Part shown: one piece after another, positions 50,120 through 61,710 of the stretch
Numbering within the stretch: the stretch's first letter is position 1
Layout of the letters: each line of letters starts with the position of its first letter
NCBI RefSeq assembly: GCF_020523965.1
Contig: NZ_JAJAPX010000001.1
Span: 558,001 to 622,000 of the forward strand
From: Neotamlana sargassicola
GTDB taxonomy: Bacteria > Bacteroidota > Bacteroidia > Flavobacteriales > Flavobacteriaceae
DNA: 64,000 nt
Direction: 5' to 3'
Translations under genes and position numbers: made by a program
Notes under the pieces: model-generated
The model's database searches: none
What the model saw: the letters and a program-made list of their open reading frames with translations, nothing else
Told to the model about the DNA's origin: nothing

Positions 50120-50960
50120 AGTTTTGCACAAAATCAAGAACTAATGTTACAACCGCCTTCAATTCTTTAGGAAGTTCGGTTTTTTCCCAAGGATGACTCG
50201 CATTAAATACATGATTAGCTTTATCAATTATTTTTAATTCACTGTGATTGCACCATTCTTTTAAACTAAAGGCTTCATCAATTAAAACACTTGTATCTTC
50301 ATTTCCATGAATAATTAAATATGGTATTTTTAAATTGCTCACAGCTCGTTTTATAGTTAGGCGTTCTTCATTTTGAATAAAATCTTCATAAAACTGTATG
50401 TAATGTGGCATTTTTTGTTTTGTACGACCGTTTATAATGTATTTTACCCCATCCTTTTGCCACTGTTCTAAATCACCTGTTGTAGCGCTGCGTTTGCCAT
50501 AATCTGCAACTCCTGCTAAGGAGATTACCTTTGTTATACGAGTATCTTCTTCTGCTTTAATGGTTACAATACCTCCTGCTCGACTGTGACCGAATAAGGT
50601 AATTTGGCTTAAATCGGCTTCATTTTTAAAATCTTCGTTGTTAAATAGCCAATCGATAACCGATTTTAAATCGTCTAATTCTTTAGTGTAGTTATTATTT
50701 CCAAAAGCTTCTAAATCTGGGAAATCTATAGGTTTCTCCAACGTACCGCCATTATGCGAAAAATTAAATTTTATAAAAAACACATTAGCTTTAGCTATGT
50801 TTTCTGCCATTAAATTCCATGCTCCCCAATCTTTAAAACCTTTGTAACCGTGGCAAAATATAGTTACGGGTTTTTTGGTAGTATTTTTATTGAAAAACAC
50901 ATCAGTTACTATAGGTTTTCCATGAATGCCTTCAACAGCTATATTTTTAATAATTTGCAT
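50118..50960 (-). CDS. Alpha/beta hydrolase
   Basis: The 280-residue cytosolic protein has the oxyanion segment FCHGYKGFKDWG, the nucleophile elbow FGHSRAGG (Ser near 127), an acid in IIHGNEDTSV and a late His in KANHVFNASHP, the full triad of serine hydrolases of the dienelactone/peptidase S9-like kind. Substrate unknown. It lies 2 bp after the AddB-like gene, so cotranscribed, though a functional link is doubtful. Confidence 0.88.
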   Translation of the reverse strand: MQIIKNIAVEGIHGKPIVTDVFFNKNTTKKPVTIFCHGYKGFKDWGAWNLMAENIAKANVFFIKFNFSHNGGTLEKPIDFPDLEAFGNNNYTKELDDLKSVIDWLFNNEDFKNEADLSQITLFGHSRAGGIVTIKAEEDTRITKVISLAGVADYGKRSATTGDLEQWQKDGVKYIINGRTKQKMPHYIQFYEDFIQNEERLTIKRAVSNLKIPYLIIHGNEDTSVLIDEAFSLKEWCNHSELKIIDKANHVFNASHPWEKTELPKELKAVVTLVLDFVQN

Positions 50961-50962
50961 AA

Positions 50963-53728
50963 TTAAACTTCTTTTTCGGTAAAATCTATCTCTGGATTAC
51001 AAATTTCTAAAATAAGTTGTTTTAGTTGTTTTGAAAATTCTGAAAGTGTGTCTTCTGTAATTAAACTATCTTTTTTTCTAGAATGGGTTGATGGTTTTGT
51101 AGAAAATTTTAATAAACCAGCGCTTAAATTTTTAAATGAAACTATACCAGCTTCAATCGGGAATTTTAATGGTTGTGATTTAGCCATCATATAAGCATAA
51201 CAAAGTATCTGGAAACTTTTACTGTATTTTTTATAATCGGTATTTAAATCGTCCCAATTAATAATTTCAACTTGCCCTTGATCTACTTTGCCTGTTTTGT
51301 AGTCTATAATTCTTATAACGTCATTGTATTCATCAACTCTATCAACCTTTCCTCTTAGCTTTACTGTTTGGTTTAGTTCTGGAATATCAATACTAACATT
51401 ATTATCGGCTTCAATAGCTATAATTTTTATTTTTTTTCCAGACTTTAGTTCTTTTATTTCTAAATCTAGAAAGTTTAAAACATAGCGTTTAGCAATTTCG
51501 AATATAATTAGGTTTTTGCCACGTGCAATGTCTCCTTCTTTGTATTCCGTTTTAAAGTGATAAGTAACGCGTTCTTCAATATTTTTCTTTAGATTTTGAA
51601 TGATTTCTACTGATAAGAATTTATTTATTAGGGGTTTATAAAAATCTTCTAAAGTATTATGTACAACTGTACCTAAGGTGTTTGCTGCAACGGTTTCCTC
51701 AACATCGTTGTGCTCTTTAATTTTTAATATTTTTTGATAGTAAAAATCAATTGGATTACGAATATAATTAGTTAAAGATGAGGGTGAAAAACCATCTTCA
51801 GCTACTTTTAAAATAGATTTTGTAAGTGCTTCTGTTTTTTTTACAACTGTTAGTTTTTCTGGAATTACAGGTACATTTGGCGCAACTACATGTTTTTTAA
51901 GCTCATGAATATTTTCAAGTTCAAGTTGTGTTATTAAGCGGCTTTTTTCACCTCCAGTTAAAACGTCTTGTTCTGTATTATAAAGAATATACACATTTTT
52001 TGCACGATGTAATAAATGATAAAAGTGATAGGTGTAAACAGCATCTTTTTCTTTGTACGTAGGTAATTTATTTTCAACTCTAACATCAAACGGAATAAAA
52101 GAATTGTTGCTTTTGCCTGAAGGAAGCACGCCTTCGTTAACCGAAGTTATTATTACAGTTTCAAAATCTAAAACACGAGACTCTAACATACCCATAAGTT
52201 GCAAGCCTTGTAATGGTTCTCCTTGAAAATCGAGTGTATTGCTGCTTAAAAGCTCTTTATAAATACTGTAAAGCGCCGATATGTCTTTTATGTGGCTGTA
52301 ATCGTTATTTAATCTTGTTAGCTCATTAAATAGTTCGTTAAATCGAAATAAATATTCTAAGCTTAACGTATTCTGTGTTTTATCTAAATTAAGATGATTT
52401 TTTATAATATGAATTAACTCTGTACAATTGTTTAGTGCAGTTGTTGGGTTATTCATCCAGTTGGAGAATAGCATATTAATTACAGCATCGAATTTTGATT
52501 CACTTATTGTTAATAATCTATCTTTATTGATAAATATAATATTGTTGCTGTCTATAGTTTCAATAATTTTTGAAGCATAGTCAACATCATTAAAATAAAA
52601 TAGTGGTTTTATAAATTGATGAGATAGTATTTTAATAACGTCTTTATAATAAAAATCGTTACTAGCTTTTTTATGCAGATGAAATAAATTCTCGAATATT
52701 GAAGCTAAAGGAATAGATTTTAATGGAAAACCCATTGTGATGTTTAATTCATTTAAACTTTCAGGTAATGAATTTAAAACAGGAACCAATAAATTTTCGT
52801 CACCTAAAACCACAGCGGTATTCTCAAGATTATGGTTTGTTTCTTTCAGTTTTTCTAAAATAGATCCAACATATTTTGCTTGGCCAATATTTTTTGGAAC
52901 TGCAAAAAGCGAGATGTTTTTTTCCTGATTATAATTATCCTTTATCCAATTAAAAGGGTTGTTTTTAAAGTGTTTCCAGTTTTTTTTATGTTGATTTATA
53001 AATAAACCCGCATCATGGTTTTTAGTATTGATAAAAGCAGCATCTGTGTCCCAATAAATTTTGGCTTGGTTTAGTTCTAATAATTTTTGTATTAAGGTTT
53101 CTTCGGCCGTATTTAAAGCATTAAATCCTAAAAACACATGTTGTTTATTTGGGTTTTGCTGTAAATACGTTTCAAAATTATTAACGGCCTCTCTGTAAAC
53201 TAAACCTTGATAACCTATGTTTTTAGCAATTAATAATTCTGTGTAGCTTTTATAGTAAGTGTATAATTGGTTCCAAAAATTTATATAGTTTTTTATAAAA
53301 TCACTTTTGTTTTCACTTATAGACCAATGATCACTTTCAATTTCCTTAATTGCACTTAAATAATTAAAAATTTTTTCTTGAGGAATTAAGTAACGGTCTA
53401 CTTCGTTAAAATCCTGCAATAAAATTTGTGCCCATTTAACAAAAGTCTCAAAAGAATCACGTTGTTTATCTGGTGTTAATTCGCAATAGGTTGTATAAAA
53501 ATTAAAAAGTAGTTCTGTATTGGTTATGGTTTTTAAACCCGATAGTTCGCCAACAAACTCTTCAATACTCAAAATTTCAGGCGCGAAAATAGTTTTACCT
53601 ACAACTTTCGGTATTTGGTGTTTTAAAAATAAACCAGCGCGCTTGCTTGGTAAGATAAAGGTTGTATTTGCAATATCAATGTTATTTGTTTGCAGGTCGT
53701 TTAAAACATCAAATATAAAAGTAGTCAT
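50963..53728 (-). CDS. AddB-like PD-(D/E)XK nuclease/inactivated helicase
   Basis: The 921-residue protein starts like AddB (TTFILPSKRAGLFLKHQI) and ends with a RecB-type nuclease domain: LGTVVHNTLEDFY, KLRGKVDRVDEYN and RIIDYKTGKVDQG, then SFQILCYAYMM (about 690-870). The helicase motifs in the middle are weak, as in AddB. With the AddA-like protein at 56522 it would process double-strand breaks for RecA. The AddB iron-sulfur cysteines are not evident. The start is supported by the leading hydrophobic strand; a terminator separates it from ompA. Confidence 0.85.
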   Translation of the reverse strand: MTTFIFDVLNDLQTNNIDIANTTFILPSKRAGLFLKHQIPKVVGKTIFAPEILSIEEFVGELSGLKTITNTELLFNFYTTYCELTPDKQRDSFETFVKWAQILLQDFNEVDRYLIPQEKIFNYLSAIKEIESDHWSISENKSDFIKNYINFWNQLYTYYKSYTELLIAKNIGYQGLVYREAVNNFETYLQQNPNKQHVFLGFNALNTAEETLIQKLLELNQAKIYWDTDAAFINTKNHDAGLFINQHKKNWKHFKNNPFNWIKDNYNQEKNISLFAVPKNIGQAKYVGSILEKLKETNHNLENTAVVLGDENLLVPVLNSLPESLNELNITMGFPLKSIPLASIFENLFHLHKKASNDFYYKDVIKILSHQFIKPLFYFNDVDYASKIIETIDSNNIIFINKDRLLTISESKFDAVINMLFSNWMNNPTTALNNCTELIHIIKNHLNLDKTQNTLSLEYLFRFNELFNELTRLNNDYSHIKDISALYSIYKELLSSNTLDFQGEPLQGLQLMGMLESRVLDFETVIITSVNEGVLPSGKSNNSFIPFDVRVENKLPTYKEKDAVYTYHFYHLLHRAKNVYILYNTEQDVLTGGEKSRLITQLELENIHELKKHVVAPNVPVIPEKLTVVKKTEALTKSILKVAEDGFSPSSLTNYIRNPIDFYYQKILKIKEHNDVEETVAANTLGTVVHNTLEDFYKPLINKFLSVEIIQNLKKNIEERVTYHFKTEYKEGDIARGKNLIIFEIAKRYVLNFLDLEIKELKSGKKIKIIAIEADNNVSIDIPELNQTVKLRGKVDRVDEYNDVIRIIDYKTGKVDQGQVEIINWDDLNTDYKKYSKSFQILCYAYMMAKSQPLKFPIEAGIVSFKNLSAGLLKFSTKPSTHSRKKDSLITEDTLSEFSKQLKQLILEICNPEIDFTEKEV

Positions 53729-53740
53729 AGTATAAAAATA

Positions 53741-53770
53741 AAAAACGCATCGGAAACCCGATGCGTTTTT
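53741..53770. terminator. Bidirectional terminator downstream of ompA
   Basis: AAAAACGCATCGG-aaac-CCGATGCGTTTTT, a perfect 13-pair stem. Confidence 0.9.
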
Positions 53771-53803
53771 ATAAAACTTATTTTAAGAATTAAGTCAGTA
53801 AAA

Positions 53804-55195
53804 TTATTTTACTAAGTTAATTTCAACACGTCTGTTGTTAGCTCTACCAGCTCTAGTTTTGTTAGTGTCGATTGGTTTAGACTCACCGTAACCTAGAGAA
53901 GATAATCTGAAAGCATCAATACCATGGCTTACTAAGTATTCTTTTACAGAGTTAGCACGAGAATCAGATAATCTTTGGTTTAATTTTTCGCTACCTACAC
54001 TATCAGTATGACCTTCAACTGTAAATTTAGCAGTTGGGTATTCTTTTAAGATACTGATGATATCACCTAATACAGCTTCAGATTGAGCTTTAATTGAAGA
54101 TTTACCAGTATCGAATAAGATAGTTTTAGCGTACTCATTTAAAGTTTTTTGAACTTCAGCAGTTACTTCAGGACAACCAGCGTTAGCAACAGTACCTTTA
54201 ATTTCAGGACACTTGTCATCTTTATCTAACACACCATCACCATCAGTATCTGGCCAAGGACAACCTTTGTTAGCAGCAGGACCAGCAACATCTGGACAAG
54301 CATCGTCAGCATCAGTAACACCGTCACCGTCAGCATCAGGACAACCAGCTAAAGCTTTTAAACCAGCAACTGTAGGACAGCTATCATCTTTATCAGCGAT
54401 ACCATCACCGTCAGTATCAGGACAACCGTTTAACTCAGCTAAACCAGCTTCGTTAGGACAATCATCTTTAGAATCTTCAATACCGTCACCGTCAGTATCA
54501 GGACAACCATTGAAAGCTTCTAAACCAGCAACTTCTGGACAAGCATCATCTTTATCGTAGATACCATCACCATCAGTATCAGTACCACCAAATTTAATTG
54601 AGATACCAGCTGTGTGTTGGAAATGCGTTTGTAAATAATCTTCGAAAGCGTGCTTATATGCAGACTGAAGTGTTAAACCTACGTTCTCTGTGAACCATAC
54701 GTTTAAACCAACAGTACCGTTTACTGTACCAGCACCAATTTCATTAATCCAAGTGTAACCACCACCAACACCAACGTATGGGTCTAAAGTAGTTCCTTCT
54801 AAGAAATTATATTTAATTGTACCATCTAATCCGTAGTAAGATAAATCATCTTCTGAATTTACAACTTCAGGATCTGAACCAGGAACATCTCCCCAGCTTT
54901 CAATTTTGTTTAAAGAACCAGTAACACCTAAAGAGAAACCGTTTTTAATGTATTTAGATACAGAAATAGTTGATAAAGAAGGTAAAATATTCCAGTGATC
55001 ACTTACGTTAAAGTACTCATCGAAAATAGTTTCACCAAACTGAGCATCACCTACTACACCATCTCCAGAAGGATAAGCATCGACAGCATTTGCTCCAATA
55101 GTAATTTGCCAAGGATTGTTTTGGTCTTGCGCATTAGCATTGCTATAACCAAGAACTAGCAACATAGCTAATAATAATCTGCTAAGATTTTTCAT
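53804..55195 (-). CDS. OmpA-family outer-membrane protein with thrombospondin type-3 repeats
   Basis: I start at ATG 55195, giving signal peptide [22 protein letters not shown]; a TTG at 55201 is also in frame. The about 463-residue protein has an N-terminal beta-barrel (about 25-195), five calcium-binding DxDGDGxxDxxDxCP repeats (about 198-330) and a C-terminal OmpA peptidoglycan-binding domain (about 345-463; [36 protein letters not shown]). It anchors the outer membrane to the cell wall and is probably abundant: it has a near-consensus promoter and strong terminator. Confidence 0.95.
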   Translation of the reverse strand: MKNLSRLLLAMLLVLGYSNANAQDQNNPWQITIGANAVDAYPSGDGVVGDAQFGETIFDEYFNVSDHWNILPSLSTISVSKYIKNGFSLGVTGSLNKIESWGDVPGSDPEVVNSEDDLSYYGLDGTIKYNFLEGTTLDPYVGVGGGYTWINEIGAGTVNGTVGLNVWFTENVGLTLQSAYKHAFEDYLQTHFQHTAGISIKFGGTDTDGDGIYDKDDACPEVAGLEAFNGCPDTDGDGIEDSKDDCPNEAGLAELNGCPDTDGDGIADKDDSCPTVAGLKALAGCPDADGDGVTDADDACPDVAGPAANKGCPWPDTDGDGVLDKDDKCPEIKGTVANAGCPEVTAEVQKTLNEYAKTILFDTGKSSIKAQSEAVLGDIISILKEYPTAKFTVEGHTDSVGSEKLNQRLSDSRANSVKEYLVSHGIDAFRLSSLGYGESKPIDTNKTRAGRANNRRVEINLVK

Positions 55196-55230
55196 ATTCA
55201 AAAGTTTAATTTTTAAGTGTTAATTGTGAA

Positions 55231-55261
55231 CAAAAGTAAGTTGTTAAAAGTAATTAACAAA
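55231..55261 (-). promoter_or_regulatory. Consensus flavobacterial promoter of ompA
   Basis: On the minus strand TTTG (55261-55258), 19 bases, then TACTTTTG (55238-55231), the best match in the window to TTTG-N17/23-TAnnTTTG. Confidence 0.7.
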
Positions 55262-55316
55262 ACAAATATAAAAAAAATAGTTAAAAACAGTTAATTATAC
55301 ATACTTAATACTGGCC

Positions 55317-56510
55317 TTAGATGATTTTAAGGGCTTTACCTACCTTTATAAACGCGGATATGGCTTTGTCCAGATGTGTTTGCGTGTGCGCCGCAGATAA
55401 CTGTACACGAATTCTTGCCTTTTCTTTTGGAACCACAGGAAAAAAGAATCCTATTACGTAAATGCCTTCTTTTAAAAGCATATTAGCCATTGTTTGAGAT
55501 AGTTGTGCGTCGTAAAGCATTACTGGAACTATTGCAGAATCTCCATCTATTATATCGAAACCAGCTGTTTTCATGCCGTTTTTAAAGTAATTGGTATTCC
55601 ATTCTAATGTGTCGCGAAGTTCAGTGTTGTTTTCAAGCATATCGAATACTTTAATTGATGCGCCAACAATAGCCGGAGCTAATGAGTTTGAAAACAAATA
55701 AGGCCTAGAGCGTTGGCGTAACATTTCGATAATTTCTTTTTTGCCGGTTGTATAGCCACCCATTGCACCTCCTAATGCTTTACCCAGTGTTCCCGTAATA
55801 ATATCTATGCGGTTTAATACGTTTTTTTCTTCAAGTGTTCCGCGTCCGGTTTTGCCAATAAACCCAGCGGCGTGACATTCATCAATCATTACTAGAGCGT
55901 CATATTTATCGGCTAAATCACAAATTTTATCTAATGGAGCAACTAATCCGTCCATAGAAAATACACCATCGGTTACAATTATTTTAAAACGCGCTCCGTT
56001 TTTATTTGCTTCTATAAGTTGTTTTTCTAAATCTACCATATCATTATTTTGGTAACGGTAACGCGCCGCTTTACAAAGGCGAACACCATCAATAATAGAG
56101 GCATGGTTAAGTGAATCTGAAATTATGGCGTCTTCTTTAGATAAAAGGGGCTCAAAAACACCACCATTAGCATCGAAAGCTGCAGCATACAAAATAGTGT
56201 CTTCGGTTTGATAAAAATGCGCGATTTTTTCTTCTAATTCTTTATGAATATCTTGTGTTCCACAAATAAATCTTACCGAACTCATCCCGAATCCGTGTGT
56301 GTCCATAGCATCTTTTGCAGCTTGAATTACCTCCGGGTGCGACGATAAGCCTAAATAATTATTGGCACAAAAGTTTAAAACAGTTTCGCCTGTGTTTAAT
56401 GTTATTTCGGCACCTTGAGCCGATGTTATTATACGTTCTTCTTTAAAAAGTCCGTTGTTCTTTATGTCTTTAAGTTCTTCTTTTAAATATTCTTTAATTT
56501 CTCCGTACAT
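55317..56510 (-). CDS. kbl: Glycine C-acetyltransferase (2-amino-3-ketobutyrate CoA ligase)
   Basis: The 397-residue PLP enzyme of the alpha-oxoamine synthase family has [39 protein letters not shown] and the PLP lysine in [14 protein letters not shown]. It splits 2-amino-3-ketobutyrate with CoA to glycine and acetyl-CoA in threonine breakdown. Threonine dehydrogenase is not in the window. It lies 11 bp after the AddA-like gene and may be cotranscribed. Confidence 0.93.
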   Translation of the reverse strand: MYGEIKEYLKEELKDIKNNGLFKEERIITSAQGAEITLNTGETVLNFCANNYLGLSSHPEVIQAAKDAMDTHGFGMSSVRFICGTQDIHKELEEKIAHFYQTEDTILYAAAFDANGGVFEPLLSKEDAIISDSLNHASIIDGVRLCKAARYRYQNNDMVDLEKQLIEANKNGARFKIIVTDGVFSMDGLVAPLDKICDLADKYDALVMIDECHAAGFIGKTGRGTLEEKNVLNRIDIITGTLGKALGGAMGGYTTGKKEIIEMLRQRSRPYLFSNSLAPAIVGASIKVFDMLENNTELRDTLEWNTNYFKNGMKTAGFDIIDGDSAIVPVMLYDAQLSQTMANMLLKEGIYVIGFFFPVVPKEKARIRVQLSAAHTQTHLDKAISAFIKVGKALKII

Positions 56511-56521
56511 AGTTTTGGGTT

Positions 56522-59500
56522 TTAAATAACGGTTACGTTTATATCTTGGTTTATGTAGACTAGAATTTTTTCATTTACTTTAAAATTCATGTCTTCTAAA
56601 ACATCTTGATAGAGTTGTAATTGTTGTTGGTGTTTTTTGTTTTCGCCACCCGTTTTGTAATCTATAATAGTAGCTTCGTTTTGCGAATTTATAACTATTC
56701 TATCTGGTCGTAAAATAGTTCCGTATTTATCAATAATATCACGTTCGTTAAAAATAGTTGAATTGGAGTTAAAATACTGTTCTAGCTGCGGATGATTGAT
56801 AATTTTGAAAATATCGGACTTTAAATATTCTGCTTGGTTTTTAGTTATGGTTGAAGCTTTTATAAACTCGTTTAAAACAGAATCAACATCATCAATAATT
56901 TTTATTTTAGCCATAATATCGTGCACTAAATTCCCTTTTTCAATCGCTTCTTGTTGGTTGGTATCCCAAAGTAAGCCCGATTTGGTAACCACTTTAATAT
57001 TATGATCTTCTTTTGCGGTTGAAATAAAACGCTGTTCGATAGTTGAGTCTAGCTTTTCCTTGTGTGTAGATGTTTTAGATTTGTCTCCGAATGAATATAA
57101 TAATTGCGAATCGTTCCATAAACCTAGATATTGCAAATAGCTTATAAATAATCCTGAATGATTTTTAATATTAACTTCTCCTTTTGCATTAATATCTTTT
57201 TTAGAGATTATATAAAGTTGCTCGACAGGTCGTGTTAATGTTACATATAATAAATTAATACTGTCTAACTCCAATTCCGCTTGATGGCGATTATGAATTT
57301 GATTACCTTCTTCTCCAAAATATTCAAAATCTTTAGTGTAACTGAGTAAGCTGTGTGTAAATCCGTTATATTTTTCGGCATCAAGCTTATACCATTCTTT
57401 AGGTTCTATATCTTCATAAATGTTTAAATCTGCGTAAGGAAAAATAACCACCGGAAATTCTAACCCTTTAGATTTATGAATGGTCATGATTTGAATAGCG
57501 TTTTGACCCTTGGGCGATACTACGCTTAAATTGTCTTTTTTCTTATCGAAATACTCTAAAAAAGCTGAAATATCTGATCCTTTTTTCTGGGAAAAATCTA
57601 AAACAACATCTAAATAAAATTGAATGTAAGCGTTAGAGTTTTCAACCAAATTAAAACTTCTTACAATAGTTTCTGCTAAATCGTAAAGTGGTAATTCAAT
57701 AAGTTGTTTGCTGTTTATATAAATGCCAAATTTTTCGAAACCTTCAAAGAACTCTGTGCTGTCTAGGTTAATATAGTTTGTATAAAATTCGTGTTTGTTT
57801 TCAATATTAAAATGATCTGATAAAAAGTTTAAAATGGCAATTTTTATTTCTTTATTTTTTGGTTGAAGTAATAACCATAACATGTTATTTATAAAAACAA
57901 CTTCGGGTGAATTATGAATTAATAAACCGTCTGCTGAAATAATTTTAAGGTGTTTTTCTTTGGCCAAAAACTTTGCTAATGCTCTTTCTTCTTTTCCTTT
58001 TCTAACTAAAACACAAATATCACTTTGGCTGTAACCGTTTTTTAAACAATTGTTTATGGTGTTTAAAACTTCAATACCAAAAACTTCGTCTCTGTCATCA
58101 TCTTTTAATATGTCTAGAAAATTAAGCTCTACATAACCTTTGTTATCTATTCTAATATCTTGATGTGCGTTACTAAAAAGTTCGCTATAAACGGGGTTAC
58201 TAAAGGTTTGTGTAGCTAAGTAATTAAAAAAACCGTTATTAAAACTTACTATTTCTTTGTAGCTTCTAAAATTATTCGGGAGTTTCTCAACGTTTTGATT
58301 TATAAACGGGAATGGCTTATTAGTTTTATTAAATAAATTGATAAATTGTTCAGCTTTACCACCGCGCCAACGGTATATAGCTTGTTTAGCATCGCCAACT
58401 AGCATGCTACTGCCAACTTGGGTAGCTAACGAGTTGCCAATTAATGGTAATAAATTTTCCCATTGCATGGTAGAGGTGTCTTGAAACTCGTCGATAAAAA
58501 AATGGTTGAATTTATCGCCCAAACGCTCGTAAATAAAAGGTGTAGGTTGTTTTTTTATTTCTTTGCTAATTAAGGTGTTAAATTCTGAAATTAGCATTTT
58601 GTTTTGCTCTTCCTTAAGTTCTGTTAACTCTTTATTTATAGCACTTAAAACCGATAGCGGTGTTATGTTTTTGTAGAAGTTTTTTAAGAATTTTAGATTA
58701 TAAACAGCAGCTTTAATTACTTTATAATAGCTTTCTATTTCAGGTAATAAGTTGTCGATAGTAGTTTTAAGTGTGTCATCTAATTTTTGAGTATAAATAC
58801 CTTTTCTTTCGGCTAAATTTTCTTCAAGTTTATTGTCGTAAATCTTATAAAAATCTAGATTTAAAACTTTCATAAAATGATTTGGTAGTGTGCTTCTTGA
58901 AAAATTTTCATGCGATAAACCAGCGCTTTCAATTAACTTTAAAACTTCCTGAGCATTTTCTTTAATTAGTTCTTCGGTAGATTTTATGTCTTTTATTAAT
59001 TGATTTTTTAAAGTTTTAAAATCATCAAAAGTTTTATTATTAAGCTTTGTTACATATTCTGCATCATTTTCATTTACAAGTAGTTTTGCAATTTTATTAA
59101 AATCGAAGCTAACATCGCCACTTTTATCATCGTCTACTTTTTCAATGGCAAAATCAACTAAAATTTGGGTTAACGCTTTATTTGTTCCAGCTTTAGCAAT
59201 AAGACTGTCTACAGCTTCATTTAAAAGGCTGTTTTGGTCTAATTCTACTTCAAAATTTAAGGGTAATTTTAAATCGTAAGCAAAGGTTCTAATTATGCGA
59301 TGTGTAAAACCATCGATAGTTGAAATATCGAATGCAGCATAATTGTGCATAATATGGTTTAATATTTTCTTTGCTTTTTCGTGAAGGTTATTTTGGTCTA
59401 AGTTTAATTCATTTTGAATAGCCAGAAACATATCGTTTGGCTGGGTTAAAATAGAGTTATCTGCAAACTGTTTAAGCGTATTTATAATGCGCTCTTTCAT

Positions 59501-59662
59501 TTCGGCCACAGCTTTGTTAGTAAAAGTTATGGCCAAAATATTTTTAAACAAAAATAAATTGTTTGATGCCAGTAATATTTTTAAATACTCTTTTACCAAG
59601 GTGAAGGTTTTGCCGCTTCCCGCTGAGGCATTATATATTGTAAAAGTTGGTTTGTTTTGCAT
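56522..59662 (-). CDS. AddA-like UvrD-family helicase-nuclease
   Basis: I prefer ATG 59662 ([19 protein letters not shown]) over the in-frame ATG at 59677; either fits. The about 1046-residue protein has the Walker [29 protein letters not shown], the Walker B-like [41 protein letters not shown] and LLYVTLTRP helicase motifs, and a C-terminal PD-(D/E)XK nuclease ([18 protein letters not shown]). It would partner the AddB-like protein at 50963 in recombination repair. The pair is split by kbl and ompA. Confidence 0.9.
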   Translation of the reverse strand: MQNKPTFTIYNASAGSGKTFTLVKEYLKILLASNNLFLFKNILAITFTNKAVAEMKERIINTLKQFADNSILTQPNDMFLAIQNELNLDQNNLHEKAKKILNHIMHNYAAFDISTIDGFTHRIIRTFAYDLKLPLNFEVELDQNSLLNEAVDSLIAKAGTNKALTQILVDFAIEKVDDDKSGDVSFDFNKIAKLLVNENDAEYVTKLNNKTFDDFKTLKNQLIKDIKSTEELIKENAQEVLKLIESAGLSHENFSRSTLPNHFMKVLNLDFYKIYDNKLEENLAERKGIYTQKLDDTLKTTIDNLLPEIESYYKVIKAAVYNLKFLKNFYKNITPLSVLSAINKELTELKEEQNKMLISEFNTLISKEIKKQPTPFIYERLGDKFNHFFIDEFQDTSTMQWENLLPLIGNSLATQVGSSMLVGDAKQAIYRWRGGKAEQFINLFNKTNKPFPFINQNVEKLPNNFRSYKEIVSFNNGFFNYLATQTFSNPVYSELFSNAHQDIRIDNKGYVELNFLDILKDDDRDEVFGIEVLNTINNCLKNGYSQSDICVLVRKGKEERALAKFLAKEKHLKIISADGLLIHNSPEVVFINNMLWLLLQPKNKEIKIAILNFLSDHFNIENKHEFYTNYINLDSTEFFEGFEKFGIYINSKQLIELPLYDLAETIVRSFNLVENSNAYIQFYLDVVLDFSQKKGSDISAFLEYFDKKKDNLSVVSPKGQNAIQIMTIHKSKGLEFPVVIFPYADLNIYEDIEPKEWYKLDAEKYNGFTHSLLSYTKDFEYFGEEGNQIHNRHQAELELDSINLLYVTLTRPVEQLYIISKKDINAKGEVNIKNHSGLFISYLQYLGLWNDSQLLYSFGDKSKTSTHKEKLDSTIEQRFISTAKEDHNIKVVTKSGLLWDTNQQEAIEKGNLVHDIMAKIKIIDDVDSVLNEFIKASTITKNQAEYLKSDIFKIINHPQLEQYFNSNSTIFNERDIIDKYGTILRPDRIVINSQNEATIIDYKTGGENKKHQQQLQLYQDVLEDMNFKVNEKILVYINQDINVTVI

Positions 59663-59741
59663 AAAGGTAATTTGCATACAAGATAAAAACTATCAATGAT
59701 TTCATAACAATATATTATTTTTTATTACCCGCTTTTATGTG

Positions 59742-59749
59742 TAAATTTG
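59742..59749 (+). promoter_or_regulatory. -7 box of the sod gene
   Basis: TAAATTTG matches TAnnTTTG, 38 bp before the ATG at 59787. Confidence 0.5.
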
Positions 59750-59786
59750 AATGAAATTAAATATTAATAATTTAAAACTAAAAATT

Positions 59787-60395
59787 ATGGCTTTCGAATT
59801 ACCGAAACTAGGATATGCGTACGATGCTTTAGAACCAAATATTGATGCACGTACCATGGAAATACATCATACAAAACACCATAACGGGTATACTACTAAA
59901 TTAAATGCTGCTATTGAAGGTACAGATTTAGAAGGAAAATCTATTGAAGATATTTTAACTGGATTAGACTTAAGTAACGGTGCTGTTAGAAATAACGGTG
60001 GTGGCTACTACAACCACTGTTTATTTTGGGAAGTAATGAACCCAGAAGATAAAGGTTACCTTTCTGGCGAATTAAAAGATGCTATTGAAGCAGAATTTGG
60101 ATCGAAAGAAGCTTTTATTGAAGCTTTTAGTAAAGCCGCTGCAACACAATTTGGTTCTGGATGGGCTTGGTTATGTGTGCATAAAGGTGGTAAAGTAGAA
60201 GTTTGTTCTACACCAAACCAAGATAACCCATTAATGCCAGGAGTTGGTTGTGGAGGTACACCAATTTTAGGTTTAGATGTATGGGAGCATGCTTATTACT
60301 TAAACTACCAAAACCGTCGTCCAGATTATATCGATGCTTTCTTTAAAGTAATTAACTGGAACGAAGTAGAAAAACGTTACGCCGAGGCTAAATAA
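59787..60395 (+). CDS. sod: Superoxide dismutase (Fe/Mn)
   Basis: I start at ATG 59787 ([20 protein letters not shown]), the usual N-terminus; an in-frame ATG at 59751 lies only a few bases after the -7 box. The 202-residue protein has metal ligands in [21 protein letters not shown] and [15 protein letters not shown]. It converts superoxide to hydrogen peroxide in the cytoplasm. Iron or manganese use cannot be settled with certainty from these motifs. A strong terminator follows. Confidence 0.95.
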   Translation: MAFELPKLGYAYDALEPNIDARTMEIHHTKHHNGYTTKLNAAIEGTDLEGKSIEDILTGLDLSNGAVRNNGGGYYNHCLFWEVMNPEDKGYLSGELKDAIEAEFGSKEAFIEAFSKAAATQFGSGWAWLCVHKGGKVEVCSTPNQDNPLMPGVGCGGTPILGLDVWEHAYYLNYQNRRPDYIDAFFKVINWNEVEKRYAEAK

Positions 60396-60415
60396 GCTTT
60401 AAAACATAACATTTT

Positions 60416-60448
60416 AAAACGCCTAAATTAAAGTTTAGGCGTTTTTTT
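60416..60448 (+). terminator. Terminator of sod
   Basis: AAAACGCCTAAA pairs with TTTAGGCGTTTT around a six-base loop, followed by further T. Confidence 0.9.
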
Positions 60449-60640
60449 TGCCTAATAGTGACTTTTAATTTTAGCTGTGTCTAAAATGTAGTAAGAGCAA
60501 AGATTTTAAGTTTTTAAAATATAAACACACACACTCAAATAAAAAGGTAAGACTGTTAATAGCAAGATTACTAGTTAATTCGAGCGGTTATATTTTTTTT
60601 AAATAACCGCTCTATTTAAAAATTCAATAAAATCGTTACA

Positions 60641-61462
60641 ATGAAGAAATATTTACTTTTTATTACAATGTTATCGGTAGGTTTAGCATTTGGTCAAAAA
60701 AAAGAAAAGATAAAAGGAAATAAAGAGGTTATTGAGGTTTACGAAAACTTACCAGCCTTTTCACAACTTGATATCGCCGATGGCTTAGAGGTATCACTTA
60801 TGCAAACTGGAGCAACAGGATATCGATTAAAAACCGATTCTAATTTAGTTGATATTATTAAAATTGAGGTTGTTGATAGCATTTTAAAGCTATATACAAC
60901 CATGAATGTTTCGTCTTCAAAAAAATTAGAAATTCATTTAACATCGGCACAATTAAATCAAATTAATTTGTCGCAAGGCGCGAGATTAGAAGGACAGAAT
61001 TTAATTCAGTCCGACTCACTTACCATAGCCACTTTTAACAATTCGAAGTATAATTTAGATGTGGCTTCTGCGAATTTATCGATTAATATGCAAGGTAACT
61101 CTAATGGAAAATTAATTTACAGAGGCGATAACCTTACTATGGGTTTAAATGATGGAGCGTTGGTTAAGGGAAATATATCTACTACTAATTTCGATATAGT
61201 TGTAAACGATCGTGCCGATTTGGATATTGAGGGGAATTGCGAACACCTAAATTTAATTGCTACTGGATCGACCGATATTAAAGCAAAAGATTTAAATGTT
61301 ACCCATGCTAAAATAAACGGTTCCAGTAATTCTGACATTTATGTGTATTCCAATAAAGATTTGAGCTTATATGCAAAAGGAAAGAGTAATGTATATGTTT
61401 ATGGAAACCCTAAAATTAATATTGAAGGATTAAGTGATAAATCTCAGATAATAAAAAAATAA
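60641..61462 (+). CDS. GIN-domain (DUF2807) secreted beta-helix-like protein
   Basis: The 273-residue protein has a signal peptide (MKKYLLFITMLSVGLAFG) and a GIN/DUF2807 auto-transporter-like domain: FSQLDIADGLEVSLMQTG, repeated short beta strands with Asn/Ser/Gly turns (SQGARLEG, NNSKYNLDV, NDGALVKGN, NDRADLDIEG, GSTDIKAKDL), and an aromatic end. Such domains are common in Bacteroidota and are thought to be surface or periplasmic; function is unknown. A terminator at 61504 ends it. Confidence 0.88.
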   Translation: MKKYLLFITMLSVGLAFGQKKEKIKGNKEVIEVYENLPAFSQLDIADGLEVSLMQTGATGYRLKTDSNLVDIIKIEVVDSILKLYTTMNVSSSKKLEIHLTSAQLNQINLSQGARLEGQNLIQSDSLTIATFNNSKYNLDVASANLSINMQGNSNGKLIYRGDNLTMGLNDGALVKGNISTTNFDIVVNDRADLDIEGNCEHLNLIATGSTDIKAKDLNVTHAKINGSSNSDIYVYSNKDLSLYAKGKSNVYVYGNPKINIEGLSDKSQIIKK

Positions 61463-61503
61463 AAAATAGAGGTTAGTTTAGAATTAGTTAGTTTTTTAAA
61501 ATG

Positions 61504-61576
61504 AAAAAGGTGAACAAGAATGTTCACCTTTTTGCCCCAAATCTACCATAAACTTAACCTACTTATGTTATGGTGA
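61504..61576. ncRNA. Terminator-linked structured repeat, copy A (candidate small RNA)
   Basis: A perfect hairpin AAAAAGGTGAAC / GTTCACCTTTTT (61504-61533) is joined by GCCCCAAATCT to a second inverted repeat, ACCATAA (61545-61551) / TTATGGT (61568-61574). On the minus strand this reads as a 5-prime hairpin followed by an intrinsic terminator, the shape of a small RNA; on the plus strand it is the terminator of the GIN-domain gene with a conserved tail. Bases 61521-61576 recur at 61725-61782. Strand is undecided. Confidence 0.45.
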
Positions 61577-61710
61577 ATCAAAAATATAATTGTAAAATCT
61601 TCTTTTAAAATATTTTAGTTAAACCGCATATTAATTAGCTTAAACGAGAGGAAGTAAAAATATAGGTTTAACGGTTAAAAAAGTCGTAAAAAGTAACAAT
61701 CTTACATAAA

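Noticed and set aside
54213-54560. 115-codon open frame opposite the thrombospondin repeats
   Set aside because: Repetitive Pro/Ser text is the mirror of the DxDGDG repeats in ompA.
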